The translations under genes and the position numbers were made by a program. A stretch of 64,000 nucleotides of DNA, from positions 1,860,001-1,924,000 of the forward strand of contig NZ_CP099222.1 in the NCBI RefSeq assembly GCF_029717145.1, in the 5' to 3' direction. Each line of letters opens with the position of its first letter. The first letter of the stretch is position 1. Below the pieces are notes generated by a model. It made no database searches. It was not told the DNA's origin and was given only the letters and a program-made list of their open reading frames with translations. Below are positions 25,562 through 34,364 of the stretch, piece after piece. The stretch comes from Citrobacter freundii. GTDB taxonomy: Bacteria; Pseudomonadota; Gammaproteobacteria; Enterobacterales; Enterobacteriaceae.

Positions 25562-25972
25562 TTAAGGGAGGGTTTTCATTACGTTATCAATCTCCCTTCC
25601 TTCAAATCTTGAAGTCCAGCCGCAGGAGCCGCAATGGTACGGAAAATCATCGAACCCGCTTCCGACTTGTTTAAGACAGTTGGGACAATAAACCGCGCTG
25701 ATATACCCACCCGCGGGATTTTTTCTAAAGGCCGCACCCATGTGCTCGACAAACTCATCCTTTGCCCGGTAAGCCGCTACTTCCTTCGCAAGTTCTACGC
25801 ATTTGGCCTTCGCCTCGGCAAGTTCTTCTATGGTGGCAGCATGGGCTTTTTGAAGTACGTCGATCTGCTCTCCAATGAAAGCGATGCGCTCGCGCAGGAC
25901 CTCGTTACTTTGCACAGCAGAAAGCGCGCCGATCCCGTTTTTAAGGGACGCGATAAGTAATCCTACATCCAT
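25562..25972 (-). CDS. Zinc-ribbon protein of unknown function (moron)
   Basis: A 136-residue protein: a coiled coil in residues 20-70 (LRERIAFIGEQIDVLQKAHA onward) and a C-terminal zinc ribbon (YCPNCLKQ and YHCGSCGWTS). It is read against the late operon, between Q and the holin. The start at 25972 is supported by alignment of its 5' leader with that of the gene at 11931 and by AGGGA six bases upstream. Probably expressed in the lysogen. Function unknown. Confidence 0.65.
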   Translation of the reverse strand: MDVGLLIASLKNGIGALSAVQSNEVLRERIAFIGEQIDVLQKAHAATIEELAEAKAKCVELAKEVAAYRAKDEFVEHMGAAFRKNPAGGYISAVYCPNCLKQVGSGFDDFPYHCGSCGWTSRFEGREIDNVMKTLP

Positions 25973-26036
25973 GGTCATTCCCTAATTGTCTGTGGAATGA
26001 CCAATTTAGCAATTTCCTTTGTCTGTGGAAAGCAGG
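25973..26036 (-). promoter_or_regulatory. Conserved leader shared with the gene at 11931 (copy B)
   Basis: On the minus strand, TTTCCACAGACAAA and a second TTCCACAGACAA lie 33 bases apart and end in GGGAATGACC before the ATG. The match with 11869-11930 runs over about 62 bases to the start codon. Confidence 0.6.
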
Positions 26037-26195
26037 GAAACCACGTGCCGGGCGTGGATAAATATCCCGGTATTGAATCGACTGTTGGCTGCCGCTTGGC
26101 GGCCTTTTTCATTTCAGGTTCACGGGAATCATCCGCTACGTGCTTTGTTGATAAATCCAACCCGTGAAGCCTGACCCTCTACACACGGAATAACT

Positions 26196-26594
26196 ATGTC
26201 TGAGCCAATCACAATTGCCAGTGGGGTGACCTCCGCAACGGTAGGGATCACTTTCGCCACTATGTTCCCGGAGGCGACGCCTGGCGTAATGTTATGTGCG
26301 CTGGCCGGGGCGGCAATGTATGTGCTGACCTCAGAGCCTCATCAACTCTGGAAGCAGATGCTCTTCGCGGTCATCTCGTTTATGGGCGGCGTGTTCTTCT
26401 CCGTCCCTATGGCGAAAATCCTTGCCGGCGTAATCAATACGGCCCTTGGGTTGTTGCAACCGCCTGTCAGTATCGAAGTCTCACCGAATGTTGGTGCGCT
26501 GGTATCCGCTTCCATTTCCGTCGCGGTCCTGCTTCGAATCGTCGCCAAATCACGGCGCGGCAAGATGCCCGGACTGGAGGAGGAAGGGAAATGA
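26196..26594 (+). CDS. Phage holin, four-helix type (putative)
   Basis: A 132-residue inner-membrane protein with several hydrophobic segments (residues 8-25, 28-45, 52-80 and 97-115) and a charged C-terminus (KSRRGKMPGLEEEGK). Size, position right after the late leader and the following lysis genes indicate a holin that forms lethal membrane holes at lysis time. Its stop overlaps the next start. Confidence 0.8.
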   Translation: MSEPITIASGVTSATVGITFATMFPEATPGVMLCALAGAAMYVLTSEPHQLWKQMLFAVISFMGGVFFSVPMAKILAGVINTALGLLQPPVSIEVSPNVGALVSASISVAVLLRIVAKSRRGKMPGLEEEGK

Positions 26595-26866
26595 CATGGC
26601 ATTCCGTCATCGTGGATGCAAACGCGATTATCTGCATGGCGATCGTGTTTCGTCTGATGTTCTTCAGTAAGACAGGACGCAGGCACCGCCCGGGTTATGC
26701 CTGGATGGCTTACTTCCTGATCCTGTCGGCAGGCTTCACCGCTTTCCGTATTCTTCTCGGCCATTACAGCAACGTTGACCCAGGTGAGTTATTCCTCAAC
26801 CTGGCCATATGCATTGCTGTCTGGCGAGCCAAAGGCAATCTGGCAAAAGTCGTAAGGGCTGACTGA
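26591..26866 (+). CDS. Second lysis membrane protein (holin or antiholin)
   Basis: A 91-residue protein with three hydrophobic segments (residues 5-25, 38-58 and 65-82) and a basic loop (SKTGRRHRPGY). It is coupled to the genes on both sides by overlapping start and stop codons. Paired holin-like genes are common in Salmonella and E. coli prophages; which is holin and which is antiholin cannot be told from sequence. Confidence 0.7.
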   Translation: MTWHSVIVDANAIICMAIVFRLMFFSKTGRRHRPGYAWMAYFLILSAGFTAFRILLGHYSNVDPGELFLNLAICIAVWRAKGNLAKVVRAD

Positions 26867-27408
26867 TGACCAAAGACGATATCTTCAACAGCATTCTCGG
26901 CAAAGAGGGTGGCTACGTTAATCACCCGAACGACAAAGGCGGCCCGACGAACTGGGGAATCACTCAGGCAACGGCACGCGCCCATGGCTTTACCGGTGAT
27001 ATGCTTAACCTGACGCGTCAGCAAGCTCTCGAAATACTCGAGGCTGATTACTGGTATGGTCCCCGCTTCGATCAGGTAGCTACCGTGTCGCCGGCCATCG
27101 CCGCCGAACTGTGCGACACCGGCGTGAACATGGGGCCATCAGTGCAAGTGAAGTGGTTCCAGCGCTGGCTGAATGTCTTCAACGACCAGCAGAAGCTTTA
27201 CCCAGACCTTATTGACGATGGTCAGATTGGCCCGCGCAGCATTAGCGCGTTGAAGTCCTTCCTGGCGAAACGCGGTAGTGAAGGGGAATCAGTATTGCTC
27301 CGTGCATTGAATTGCAGCCAAGGGCAGCGCTATCTCGAGCTGGCAGAGCAGCGCCCGGCTAACGAGTCATTCGTGTATGGCTGGGTACGGGAGCGCGTGA
27401 GCCTATGA
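26866..27408 (+). CDS. Endolysin, glycoside hydrolase family 108
   Basis: A 180-residue N-acetylmuramidase. The catalytic glutamate is in ILGKEGGYVNHPNDKGGPTN, the signature of the family (Zlis-type), and the C-terminal part carries a predicted peptidoglycan-binding domain (DDGQIGPRSISALKSF). It degrades the cell wall once the holin has opened the membrane. It has no signal peptide. Confidence 0.93.
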   Translation: MTKDDIFNSILGKEGGYVNHPNDKGGPTNWGITQATARAHGFTGDMLNLTRQQALEILEADYWYGPRFDQVATVSPAIAAELCDTGVNMGPSVQVKWFQRWLNVFNDQQKLYPDLIDDGQIGPRSISALKSFLAKRGSEGESVLLRALNCSQGQRYLELAEQRPANESFVYGWVRERVSL

Positions 27409-27677
27409 CGAAACTGAAAGCTATTCTGGCTGCTATCGGCTTCGCAATCCTTATGGTGCTCGGTGCCTTTGGCCTGGGCAGCATGCGTGGTCGCGAAAAG
27501 GCCGAAGCCAAAGCGGATAAACAGCGCACCGACGAGAACGCTGCCGCCACCAAAGCAGCCGCCGAACGCCGAATCGAAGTAACCAAAGAGGCCAGCAATG
27601 TACAGCAGACTGTTAGCCATATGCCTGATGACGATGTTGATCGCGAGCTGCGCGCAAACTGGACCCGCAAAGGTTGA
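27405..27677 (+). CDS. Rz: i-spanin Rz
   Basis: A 90-residue inner-membrane spanin: an N-terminal anchor (AILAAIGFAILMVLGAFGLG) and a long periplasmic coiled coil rich in Ala, Lys and Glu. It joins with the outer-membrane lipoprotein encoded in an overlapping frame to fuse the two membranes at the end of lysis. It overlaps the endolysin gene by four bases. Confidence 0.88.
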   Translation: MTKLKAILAAIGFAILMVLGAFGLGSMRGREKAEAKADKQRTDENAAATKAAAERRIEVTKEASNVQQTVSHMPDDDVDRELRANWTRKG

Positions 27678-27837
27678 GGTCATCGATACAGGATGTGACT
27701 GGGTGAGCGCGATTCGCCTTACTGAGCACGACATCGAAGTGATGGACCGCCAGACGAAGCGCGACATCCTGGCGCATAACAAATCGTGGCAGGCGAACTG
27801 CAAACAACCAACCGATAGCAGTTTATTAACTCGGTGA
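27598..27837 (+). CDS. Rz1: o-spanin Rz1 (outer-membrane lipoprotein)
   Basis: A 79-residue lipoprotein beginning inside Rz in another frame, the classic nested arrangement. Signal peptide and lipobox LIASC at residues 14-18. The mature part has extra cysteines (TGCDW and ANCKQ). It extends beyond Rz rather than being fully embedded. It is the partner of Rz for outer-membrane disruption. Confidence 0.88.
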   Translation: MYSRLLAICLMTMLIASCAQTGPAKVEVIDTGCDWVSAIRLTEHDIEVMDRQTKRDILAHNKSWQANCKQPTDSSLLTR

Positions 27838-27920
27838 TTAAGTGCTAAGTTGTGGCTATTTTAGATTAAAAAATAATCAATCGTGGTATGATAGACCTCA
27901 TTCTTAGAGGGGTTAAAAAT

Positions 27921-28085
27921 ATGTCATTCTTCGATTACGCACTTAAACGCGTTGAAGCGGCGACCAAAACAACAGTGGCTTGCCCGATATGCGGCCATAA
28001 CTCGAACCACCCGTCCACAAAAGTACGGCAAGAACTACCGTTGCTCTGCCCTCAATGCAAATCACTGTTTGTCATTCACAGATAA
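27921..28085 (+). CDS. Small zinc-ribbon protein, YnfU-like
   Basis: A 54-residue protein with two CxxC pairs (CPICGHNSNHPSTKV and LCPQCKSLF), a minimal zinc ribbon. I recall similar short proteins in E. coli prophages (YnfU-like); the name is not certain. The ATG at 27921 follows AGAGGGG. It has its own terminator, so it may be expressed independently of the late operon. Confidence 0.65.
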   Translation: MSFFDYALKRVEAATKTTVACPICGHNSNHPSTKVRQELPLLCPQCKSLFVIHR

Positions 28086-28104
28086 CATGCGACCTGCTGA
28101 ATAT

Positions 28105-28127
28105 AACCGCCTACGGGCGGTTTTTTA
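28105..28127 (+). terminator. Terminator
   Basis: AACCGCC-TAC-GGGCGGTT stem followed by TTTTATT, 20 bases after the small zinc-ribbon gene. Confidence 0.85.
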
Positions 28128-28186
28128 TTGCCATCACCATGGGCAGAACTATCGTAATGGCAATATTGAGCATCGTTACCAACTTT

Positions 28187-28615
28187 TCATTGTTGCTGTG
28201 TATCTATAATCTCAGACGTGCTCTTATCGATTTCTTGTAAAATATGCTCAACCTGGTTATTGAACCCCTTGAATTTAATGACACGCTTAGTGATTTTTCT
28301 TCCCTCACCATTGAGCCCAAGTGACACTTTCTCAGTTGAAGCTTTTGCGCCTAATTCAGCCGATGCGGAGCCATCATAGAACTCTTCAATTTCAACTTCT
28401 TCAGCCGCGAGAATTCTTCTTGCTATAGCGAGTTCTTGTTGGACTTTTGCCTGAGATTGAAAAACTAACGACTGAAGTTCCGCCTTTTGGGCTTCATCAG
28501 ATAGTTGGGCTGAAGTCTGTGCGCTATCAGTCGATTTTTTACTAAAGGCTTCAATAGCCTTTCGTGCCGCTAATTCAATAACTAAACCGGTAGCTCCGCC
28601 ATAAAGTCCTAACAT
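28187..28615 (-). CDS. Accessory protein of unknown function between lysis and terminase genes
   Basis: A 142-residue protein read against the late operon. It begins with a weakly hydrophobic helix (MLGLYGGATGLVIELAARKA), continues as a coiled coil (residues 20-70) and ends in a small basic/beta region. ATG at 28615 follows AGGG; the open frame begins at 28657. Base composition is more AT-rich than the flanking terminase genes. A lysogenically expressed moron is likely; function unknown. Confidence 0.55.
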   Translation of the reverse strand: MLGLYGGATGLVIELAARKAIEAFSKKSTDSAQTSAQLSDEAQKAELQSLVFQSQAKVQQELAIARRILAAEEVEIEEFYDGSASAELGAKASTEKVSLGLNGEGRKITKRVIKFKGFNNQVEHILQEIDKSTSEIIDTQQQ

Positions 28616-28738
28616 CAGTTTTACCCTGTAGAGTGTGGTTGATTGAGGTATCGGCAAAGTGATTAGATAACTTAACTCTAATCGAATGATTTTTTCACTT
28701 TATTTTCAGTCGTCACAATCTCTAAAAAGGAATGTCTA

Positions 28739-29389
28739 ATGAGCAAGCCGGACTGGGAGGCTATCGAATCGGCTTACCGGGCCGGAGTGATGTCCCTCCG
28801 TGAGATTGCATCGCAGAACGGCATCAGCGAAGGCGCTATCCGTAAGCGTGCCAAACGTGATGAATGGTCTCGTGACCTCAATGCGAAGGTGAAAGAGCGT
28901 GCAGACGATCTGGTACGCAAAGCCGAGGTACGCAAACAGGTACGCAGCGAAACGGTACTTTCTGAGCGCGTACTAATCGAGGCCACTGCCGAGGTGATTG
29001 CTACGGTGCGCATGGAGCATCGCGGTGACATACGGCGAGCCAGGGAGATCACCAATGCTCTGTTTGATGAGTTGGGCGCTGAGTGTGCGGACGTAGCTTC
29101 TCTTCGTAAGCTGGGCGAGCTGATGCTTGAGCCGGACGAGAATGGACGCGATAAGCTCAACGAGATTTACCACTCAATTATCAGCATGCCGGAACGAGTC
29201 AAAGCAGTGAAAGCGTTGAGTGATGCGATGAAAAACCTTGTCGGCCTTGAGCGCCAGGCATATGACATTGGCGAGAAAGAGCCTGCTAAGGACGTCACTC
29301 ACAACGTAATGCTGGTACCAACCAGCGACAATGTGGATAGCTGGGAAGCAGCAGCACAGAAGCAACAGAACGAGGTTCTTGGTGGATGA
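28739..29389 (+). CDS. Terminase small subunit
   Basis: A 216-residue DNA-recognition subunit of the packaging motor. The N-terminus (DWEAIESAYRAGVMSLREIA, then SQNGISEGAIRKRAKRDEW) is a helix-turn-helix typical of small terminases; the rest is helical and should oligomerise. It overlaps the large subunit gene by four bases. The packaging site may lie within or upstream of it. Confidence 0.85.
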   Translation: MSKPDWEAIESAYRAGVMSLREIASQNGISEGAIRKRAKRDEWSRDLNAKVKERADDLVRKAEVRKQVRSETVLSERVLIEATAEVIATVRMEHRGDIRRAREITNALFDELGAECADVASLRKLGELMLEPDENGRDKLNEIYHSIISMPERVKAVKALSDAMKNLVGLERQAYDIGEKEPAKDVTHNVMLVPTSDNVDSWEAAAQKQQNEVLGG

Positions 29390-30957
29390 ATTACAAAGCC
29401 GTCTGGAAACCTTTGCCGGGATCGCAGTCGCTCTCCCTGAGTTGCCCATGCAACGAAATACTCTACGAGGGGACGCGCGGACCGGGTAAAACTGCCGCGC
29501 AGCTGGCGCGCTTTCGTCGCCTGGTTGGTCTGGGCTACGGCTCGTTCTGGCGTGGCGTGATATTCGATACCGAGTATAAAAACCTCACCGACATCATCAC
29601 CCAGTCAAAGCGTATGTATCGCCTGTTCAACGACGGTGCCCGATATCTGGCCTCAGCATCTGAGCTGCGCTGGGTGTGGCCGACTGGTGAGGAGCTGCTG
29701 TTCCGCTTCGGGAAAGAAGAGGGCGACTACTGGGATTACCACGGCCAGGAGTTCCCGTTTATCGGGTTTAACGAGCTGACCAAGCAGCAGTCGGGTGAGT
29801 TCTACGAGATGATGTTCTCCTGCCGGCGATCATCTTTTCGGCCCGAGAACTACCCGAGGGATGATGGCTCACTGCTGAAGCCGATTCCACTGGAGACATT
29901 CAGCACCACAAACCCGTTTGGCATCGGCCACACATGGGTTAAGAAGCGCTTCATTGAGCCTGCGCCGCGCGGCACCATCATTCGCGAAACGCAGAAGGTG
30001 TTTAACCCTCAGACCGAGCGAGAAGAGGACGTGACGTTGACGCGTGTCGCTATCCACGGTTCGTTCAAAGAGAACCCGTATCTGGATCCGCAGTACATCG
30101 CGACGCTGATGGCAATCAAAGACCCTAACCGGCGCAAAGCCTGGGTAGAGGGTTCATGGGATGTCACCAGCGGTGGTCGCTTTGACCATCTGTGGAATGC
30201 CTCGCATCACGTGATTAAGCCGTTCCGCATTCCCGATAGCTGGACGGTTGACCGCTCTCATGACTGGGGAGAATCGAAGCCGTTCTCCAACCTCTGGTGG
30301 GCGCGGGCTGACGGCACCACCGCCGAGCTGCCTGATGGTCGCCAGTTCTGCCCGCCTGCCGGGTCGTTGATCCTCATTGGCGAGTGGTACGGCTGCCCGC
30401 CTGATGAGCTGAACAAAGGGCTGAATATGTCATCCACCAACGTTGCTAAGGGCGTGGCGTGGATTGATAAGCGTCTGGTGGGAGAGGAGCTTGCTGAGCC
30501 TGAGGAGATAAAACTCAACGGGGTGACGCAGGGGCAGCTGAACATCATGCCCGGTATCTGCAAGAAGGTTGTTCCCGGACCTGCTGACGGGGCTATCTAC
30601 AACACCGGTGATGACGAATTATCTATTGCCCAGAAAATGGAATCCCAGGGCGTTAAATGGGTGCCATCCAACAAGAAGCCGGGTTCACGCGTGAACGGCG
30701 CGGCACTGTTTGCTGACATGCTGGAGGCCGTCATTGAGGGCAAGAAGCTGGAATCAGGTATGCCAGAGAAACCAGCATTCTACGTGTTTGACTACTGCCG
30801 GGGCTGGATTAGCCGTGTTCCGGTTCTCGTTCGCGACAGTAAGAACCCTGACGATGTAGACACACAGCAGGAAGATCACGATTGGGATGGCACGCGCTAT
30901 GCCGTCCTACATTCACCGCCGAAGAAAGTCGGCAAAGTCACCAGCCTGAGGCTCTAA
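29386..30957 (+). CDS. Terminase large subunit
   Basis: A 523-residue packaging ATPase and nuclease. Walker A is EGTRGPGKTAAQ (about residue 30), and a Walker B-like stretch is FPFIGFNELT. The C-terminal nuclease acidic residues include DRSHDWGESKPF. It translocates phage DNA into the prohead and cuts concatemers. Downstream portal follows after four bases. Confidence 0.93.
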   Translation: MNYKAVWKPLPGSQSLSLSCPCNEILYEGTRGPGKTAAQLARFRRLVGLGYGSFWRGVIFDTEYKNLTDIITQSKRMYRLFNDGARYLASASELRWVWPTGEELLFRFGKEEGDYWDYHGQEFPFIGFNELTKQQSGEFYEMMFSCRRSSFRPENYPRDDGSLLKPIPLETFSTTNPFGIGHTWVKKRFIEPAPRGTIIRETQKVFNPQTEREEDVTLTRVAIHGSFKENPYLDPQYIATLMAIKDPNRRKAWVEGSWDVTSGGRFDHLWNASHHVIKPFRIPDSWTVDRSHDWGESKPFSNLWWARADGTTAELPDGRQFCPPAGSLILIGEWYGCPPDELNKGLNMSSTNVAKGVAWIDKRLVGEELAEPEEIKLNGVTQGQLNIMPGICKKVVPGPADGAIYNTGDDELSIAQKMESQGVKWVPSNKKPGSRVNGAALFADMLEAVIEGKKLESGMPEKPAFYVFDYCRGWISRVPVLVRDSKNPDDVDTQQEDHDWDGTRYAVLHSPPKKVGKVTSLRL

Positions 30958-30961
30958 ACCC

Positions 30962-32365
30962 ATGCCTGATATTTCAACCCCCAATCTGGACTATGGGAAC
31001 ATGGTGCAGGCGTGGGACATCAACGACGCCCTGATGGGCGGCACGCTGTACATGCGCCAGCTTGGTGAGGCTTATCTGCCGCGCTGGCCAAAAGAGGACA
31101 AAGAGGATTACAAAAAGCGCCTGGCTGTGGCCACGCTTCTTCCTGCCTACGAAGAGACCATCAACCAGAACGTTGGCCGCGTATTCGCTGAGCCGATCCA
31201 ACTGGGCGAGAACGTCCCGGATGCGCTGCGCGAATTTGCGAGGAACGTGGATCTTGAAGGCAGTCGCCTCGATGTATGGGCACAGGCGTTCTTCAGCCTG
31301 GCGATGCAGTACGGTCTGTCCCACGCGCTGGTGGACTACCCCCGGGTCGATGCCGAGCAGGTAAAGACCAAGGCTGATGAAAAGGCCACCGGAGCGCGTC
31401 CCTATGTGACGATGCTGAATCCCCGCCAGGTGATCGGCTGGAAGTCGACGATGACCGGCGGCAAGGTGCAGCTCACTGCGTTGCGCATCAAAGAGGTGGT
31501 GGTCGAAGATGGTGATGACTTCGGGCAGACGAAGGTTGAGCAGATCCGACTGCTGACGCCCGGTCAGGTACAAATATTCCGCAAGGCCACTGGTGCCGAC
31601 GGACAGGCGAACTGGGCGTTGCACGAAGAATGGCAAACCTCACGTTCGGATATCACGCTGGTCACGCTCTACACCAAGCGCACCGGCTTTATGTGCGGCT
31701 CTCCGCCATTGCTCAACATGGCGCTGCTGAACGTTAAGCACTGGCAGAGCCAGAGCGAACAGGACAATATCCTGCACGTTGCCCGGGTGCCGATACTGAC
31801 GGTGTTCGGTCTTGGCGATGGTGAAGAGTTGGTCATTGGGTCTTCCTCGGCAACTCAATTCTCTGACCGTCAAACGCAGGGACTCGAATATGTCGAGCAC
31901 ACCGGCACTTCAATCGCATCGGGTAAAGAGTCGCTGACCGACCTCGTGGAGCAAATGCGCCAGGCTGGCGCGAAACTGCTGCGCACTGACAACACCTCGA
32001 CCAAATCTGTTGACCAGACCTCAGAAGAGAAAATGCAGGAGCAGTCACCGCTCTACACCATGGCAACCAGCCTGGAAGATGCGATCGACAACATCCTGCA
32101 AATCATGGCCGAGTACATCGGGGAATCTGAGGGGGGTAACGTCGATGTCCGCACCGAGCTGGATGTTGAGTCGAAAGAGTTCAACCCGCCAGCGGCGCTG
32201 GCCATTCAGTCGTTGCGCCAGGGCGGTGATCTGCGTCGTATCGATGCTATTAAAGCGCTGCAGAAGCTTAACCTGATTGATGCAGACGCAGACCCAGAAA
32301 AGGTCCTGGACGAGTTATTGGCTGAATCCTCCTCGCTGGATACCAGAACGATAGGCGAGGTGTGA
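30962..32365 (+). CDS. Portal protein (DUF4055 family)
   Basis: A 467-residue protein of the DUF4055 type that occupies the portal position between terminase and head morphogenesis genes. The N-terminal YKKRLAVATLLPAYEETINQ and a helical, acidic C-terminus are seen. The portal forms the dodecameric ring through which DNA is packaged and which joins head to tail. Confidence 0.85.
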   Translation: MPDISTPNLDYGNMVQAWDINDALMGGTLYMRQLGEAYLPRWPKEDKEDYKKRLAVATLLPAYEETINQNVGRVFAEPIQLGENVPDALREFARNVDLEGSRLDVWAQAFFSLAMQYGLSHALVDYPRVDAEQVKTKADEKATGARPYVTMLNPRQVIGWKSTMTGGKVQLTALRIKEVVVEDGDDFGQTKVEQIRLLTPGQVQIFRKATGADGQANWALHEEWQTSRSDITLVTLYTKRTGFMCGSPPLLNMALLNVKHWQSQSEQDNILHVARVPILTVFGLGDGEELVIGSSSATQFSDRQTQGLEYVEHTGTSIASGKESLTDLVEQMRQAGAKLLRTDNTSTKSVDQTSEEKMQEQSPLYTMATSLEDAIDNILQIMAEYIGESEGGNVDVRTELDVESKEFNPPAALAIQSLRQGGDLRRIDAIKALQKLNLIDADADPEKVLDELLAESSSLDTRTIGEV

Positions 32366-32366
32366 T

Positions 32367-33470
32367 ATGGCACGCACCGTCAATGACCGCCTGCAGGACG
32401 AGACCATAGCGCATGGCCTTTATGTGACGCGCTACGGCACCGGCGTCGCCCGGCGCATGGTCGCGTTGCTGAATAGGATGGATGCTGACCTGGCCGCAAA
32501 ACTGCTGGTGCTGCTGGACGGAAAGCGCGCTGATACCTATAGCGCCCGTCGTCTGGCATCGCTGCTGGCTGGCGTGCGCGACCTGAATCAGCAGGCCTAT
32601 GAACCGGTTAATGCTGCGCTGACGCGCGAACTGACGCGCTACGTTGAATATGAGACCGGGTATCAGCTGGACCTGTTCAGCAGCATCATCCCTGAGCAGA
32701 TACTGAAACACGTTCCGCTTCAAAGCATCGCACCCGAGCAGGTTTATGCCGCAGCAGTGGCGCAGCCGTTTCAGGGGCGATTGCTGAAGGAGTGGGGGAA
32801 GAAGCTCGAATCGGATCGGCTGGATAAAATCACCAACGCTGTGCGCTCTGGTTTCCTCCAGGGCGAAACGGTAGAGCAGATTGTCCGGCGCGTAGCGGGT
32901 ACGCCGCAGCGTAATCGTGAAGACGGGGTGATTAACGCATCCCGGCGCGACCTGGCGGTGGTGACCCGCACGGCGGTTAATCATATGGCTGCCTCGGCGC
33001 GTCAGGACTTCGCTCAGGCCAATAGCGATATCGTGAAGGCCAAACAGTGGTCCTCAACCCTGGATACGCATACCAGCCAGTGGTGCATCATCCGCGACCG
33101 CAAACTCTATACGCTCGATGGCAAGCCGCTGGGGCATGAAATTCCCTACCTACGCGGGCCGGGAAAAATCCATTTTCTATGCAGGTCCTGCGAAATCCTG
33201 CTCACGAAGTCGTGGGAAGAATTGCAGATAGCGTCAGGCGAGCTGAGCAGCGCCACACGCGCATCAATGGATGGCCAAGTACCAGCGCATACCAGTTATG
33301 CCGACTGGCTAACCCGGCAGCCGTACGCGCGACAGGAGCAGGTGCTGGGCGTTACCCGCGCCATGATGCTTCGGGACGGAAAAATCACCGTGCCGGAGAT
33401 GTTTAACGATGCCGGGGAGTTTCTCACCCTTGACGAACTGCGCCGCGTGGATGCGTCGGCGTTCGAGTAA
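32367..33470 (+). CDS. Phage head morphogenesis (minor head) protein
   Basis: A 367-residue SPP1 gp7/Mu F-like protein. The conserved domain lies at about residues 190-280 (VVTRTAVNHMAASARQDFAQ, then WSSTLDTHTSQWCIIRDRK and HFLCRSCEI), with a Cys/His set that may bind metal. It acts in prohead assembly near the portal. It begins two bases after the portal stop. Confidence 0.88.
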   Translation: MARTVNDRLQDETIAHGLYVTRYGTGVARRMVALLNRMDADLAAKLLVLLDGKRADTYSARRLASLLAGVRDLNQQAYEPVNAALTRELTRYVEYETGYQLDLFSSIIPEQILKHVPLQSIAPEQVYAAAVAQPFQGRLLKEWGKKLESDRLDKITNAVRSGFLQGETVEQIVRRVAGTPQRNREDGVINASRRDLAVVTRTAVNHMAASARQDFAQANSDIVKAKQWSSTLDTHTSQWCIIRDRKLYTLDGKPLGHEIPYLRGPGKIHFLCRSCEILLTKSWEELQIASGELSSATRASMDGQVPAHTSYADWLTRQPYARQEQVLGVTRAMMLRDGKITVPEMFNDAGEFLTLDELRRVDASAFE

Positions 33471-33490
33471 CACAAACCTCATCAACATCA

Positions 33491-33515
33491 GGCTGCCTTC
33501 GGGCGGCCTTTTTTT
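33491..33515 (+). terminator. Intra-operon terminator
   Basis: GGCTGCC-TTCG-GGCGGCC stem followed by TTTTTTT. It lies inside the late operon, so passage probably depends on Q. Confidence 0.85.
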
Positions 33516-33595
33516 ATGCCTGCCGCTGAGCGGATGCGACGCGGTGACCGGGTCGGATGACCTATTACCAATGGCCGGAAGGCTGGAGCAAAACA

Positions 33596-34348
33596 ATGAA
33601 ACTCAAACTCGATGCTAACGGCAATGTGGTCGTTGAAAACGGTATGCCGGTATTCATTCATGATGACGGCAAAGAAATCCCGTTCGACGCGGTCGCAGCG
33701 ATGAACAAAATCACCTCTCTGAACGGTGAGGCCAAAACTCATCGTGAGGCGAAGGAGCAGGCGGAAGCCGGTCTCGCTAAATTCGCTGGCATCACCGACC
33801 CGACCAAGGCGCTCGAAGCCCTGGAAATGATGACCAAAATCGACCAGAAGAAGCTGCTCGACGCTGGTGCCGTTGACCAGGTGAAAGCCGAAATTACCAA
33901 AGCCTTCCAGCAGCAACTGGACGAAGCGAACGGCAAGAGCCAGACGCTGGAGACCCAGCTTTACAACGAGATGATCGGCGGCCGCTTCGGTGGCTCTAAG
34001 TTCATCTCCGAGAAGATGGCGATCCCGGCTGAGTTCGTGCGTTCCCACTTCGGGCAGAACTTCAAAATCGAAGACGGCAAGGTTGTGGCCTACGACGGCC
34101 AGGGCAACAAGGTGTTCTCCCGCACCAAGCCCGGCGAACTGGCTGGTTTCGATGAAGCGCTGGAATCTCTGGTCGAGTTGCATCCTCAGAAAGACCACAT
34201 CTTAAAAGCGTCCGGCAACAGCGGCGGCGGTTCCCACCAGTCGCAGCATCAGGCCGGGCAAAAAACCATGAAACGCGCTGCTTTTGACGCTCTGGATGGT
34301 GCTGGCAAGCAAGCGGCACTCAAAGACAGCATCAGCATCGTTGATTAA
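33596..34348 (+). CDS. Scaffold-like head protein (DUF6651 type)
   Basis: A 250-residue protein directly upstream of the major capsid gene. Central coiled coil (residues 40-130, with AKTHREAKEQAEAGLAKFAG), then a conserved segment (IGGRFGGSKFISEKMAIPAE) and a basic Gln/Ser-rich C-terminus. Position and helical character point to capsid scaffolding. ATG at 33596 is preceded by GGAGCAAAACA; the frame is open from 33557. Confidence 0.75.
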   Translation: MKLKLDANGNVVVENGMPVFIHDDGKEIPFDAVAAMNKITSLNGEAKTHREAKEQAEAGLAKFAGITDPTKALEALEMMTKIDQKKLLDAGAVDQVKAEITKAFQQQLDEANGKSQTLETQLYNEMIGGRFGGSKFISEKMAIPAEFVRSHFGQNFKIEDGKVVAYDGQGNKVFSRTKPGELAGFDEALESLVELHPQKDHILKASGNSGGGSHQSQHQAGQKTMKRAAFDALDGAGKQAALKDSISIVD

Positions 34349-34364
34349 TCGAAAGGAGCCATAA

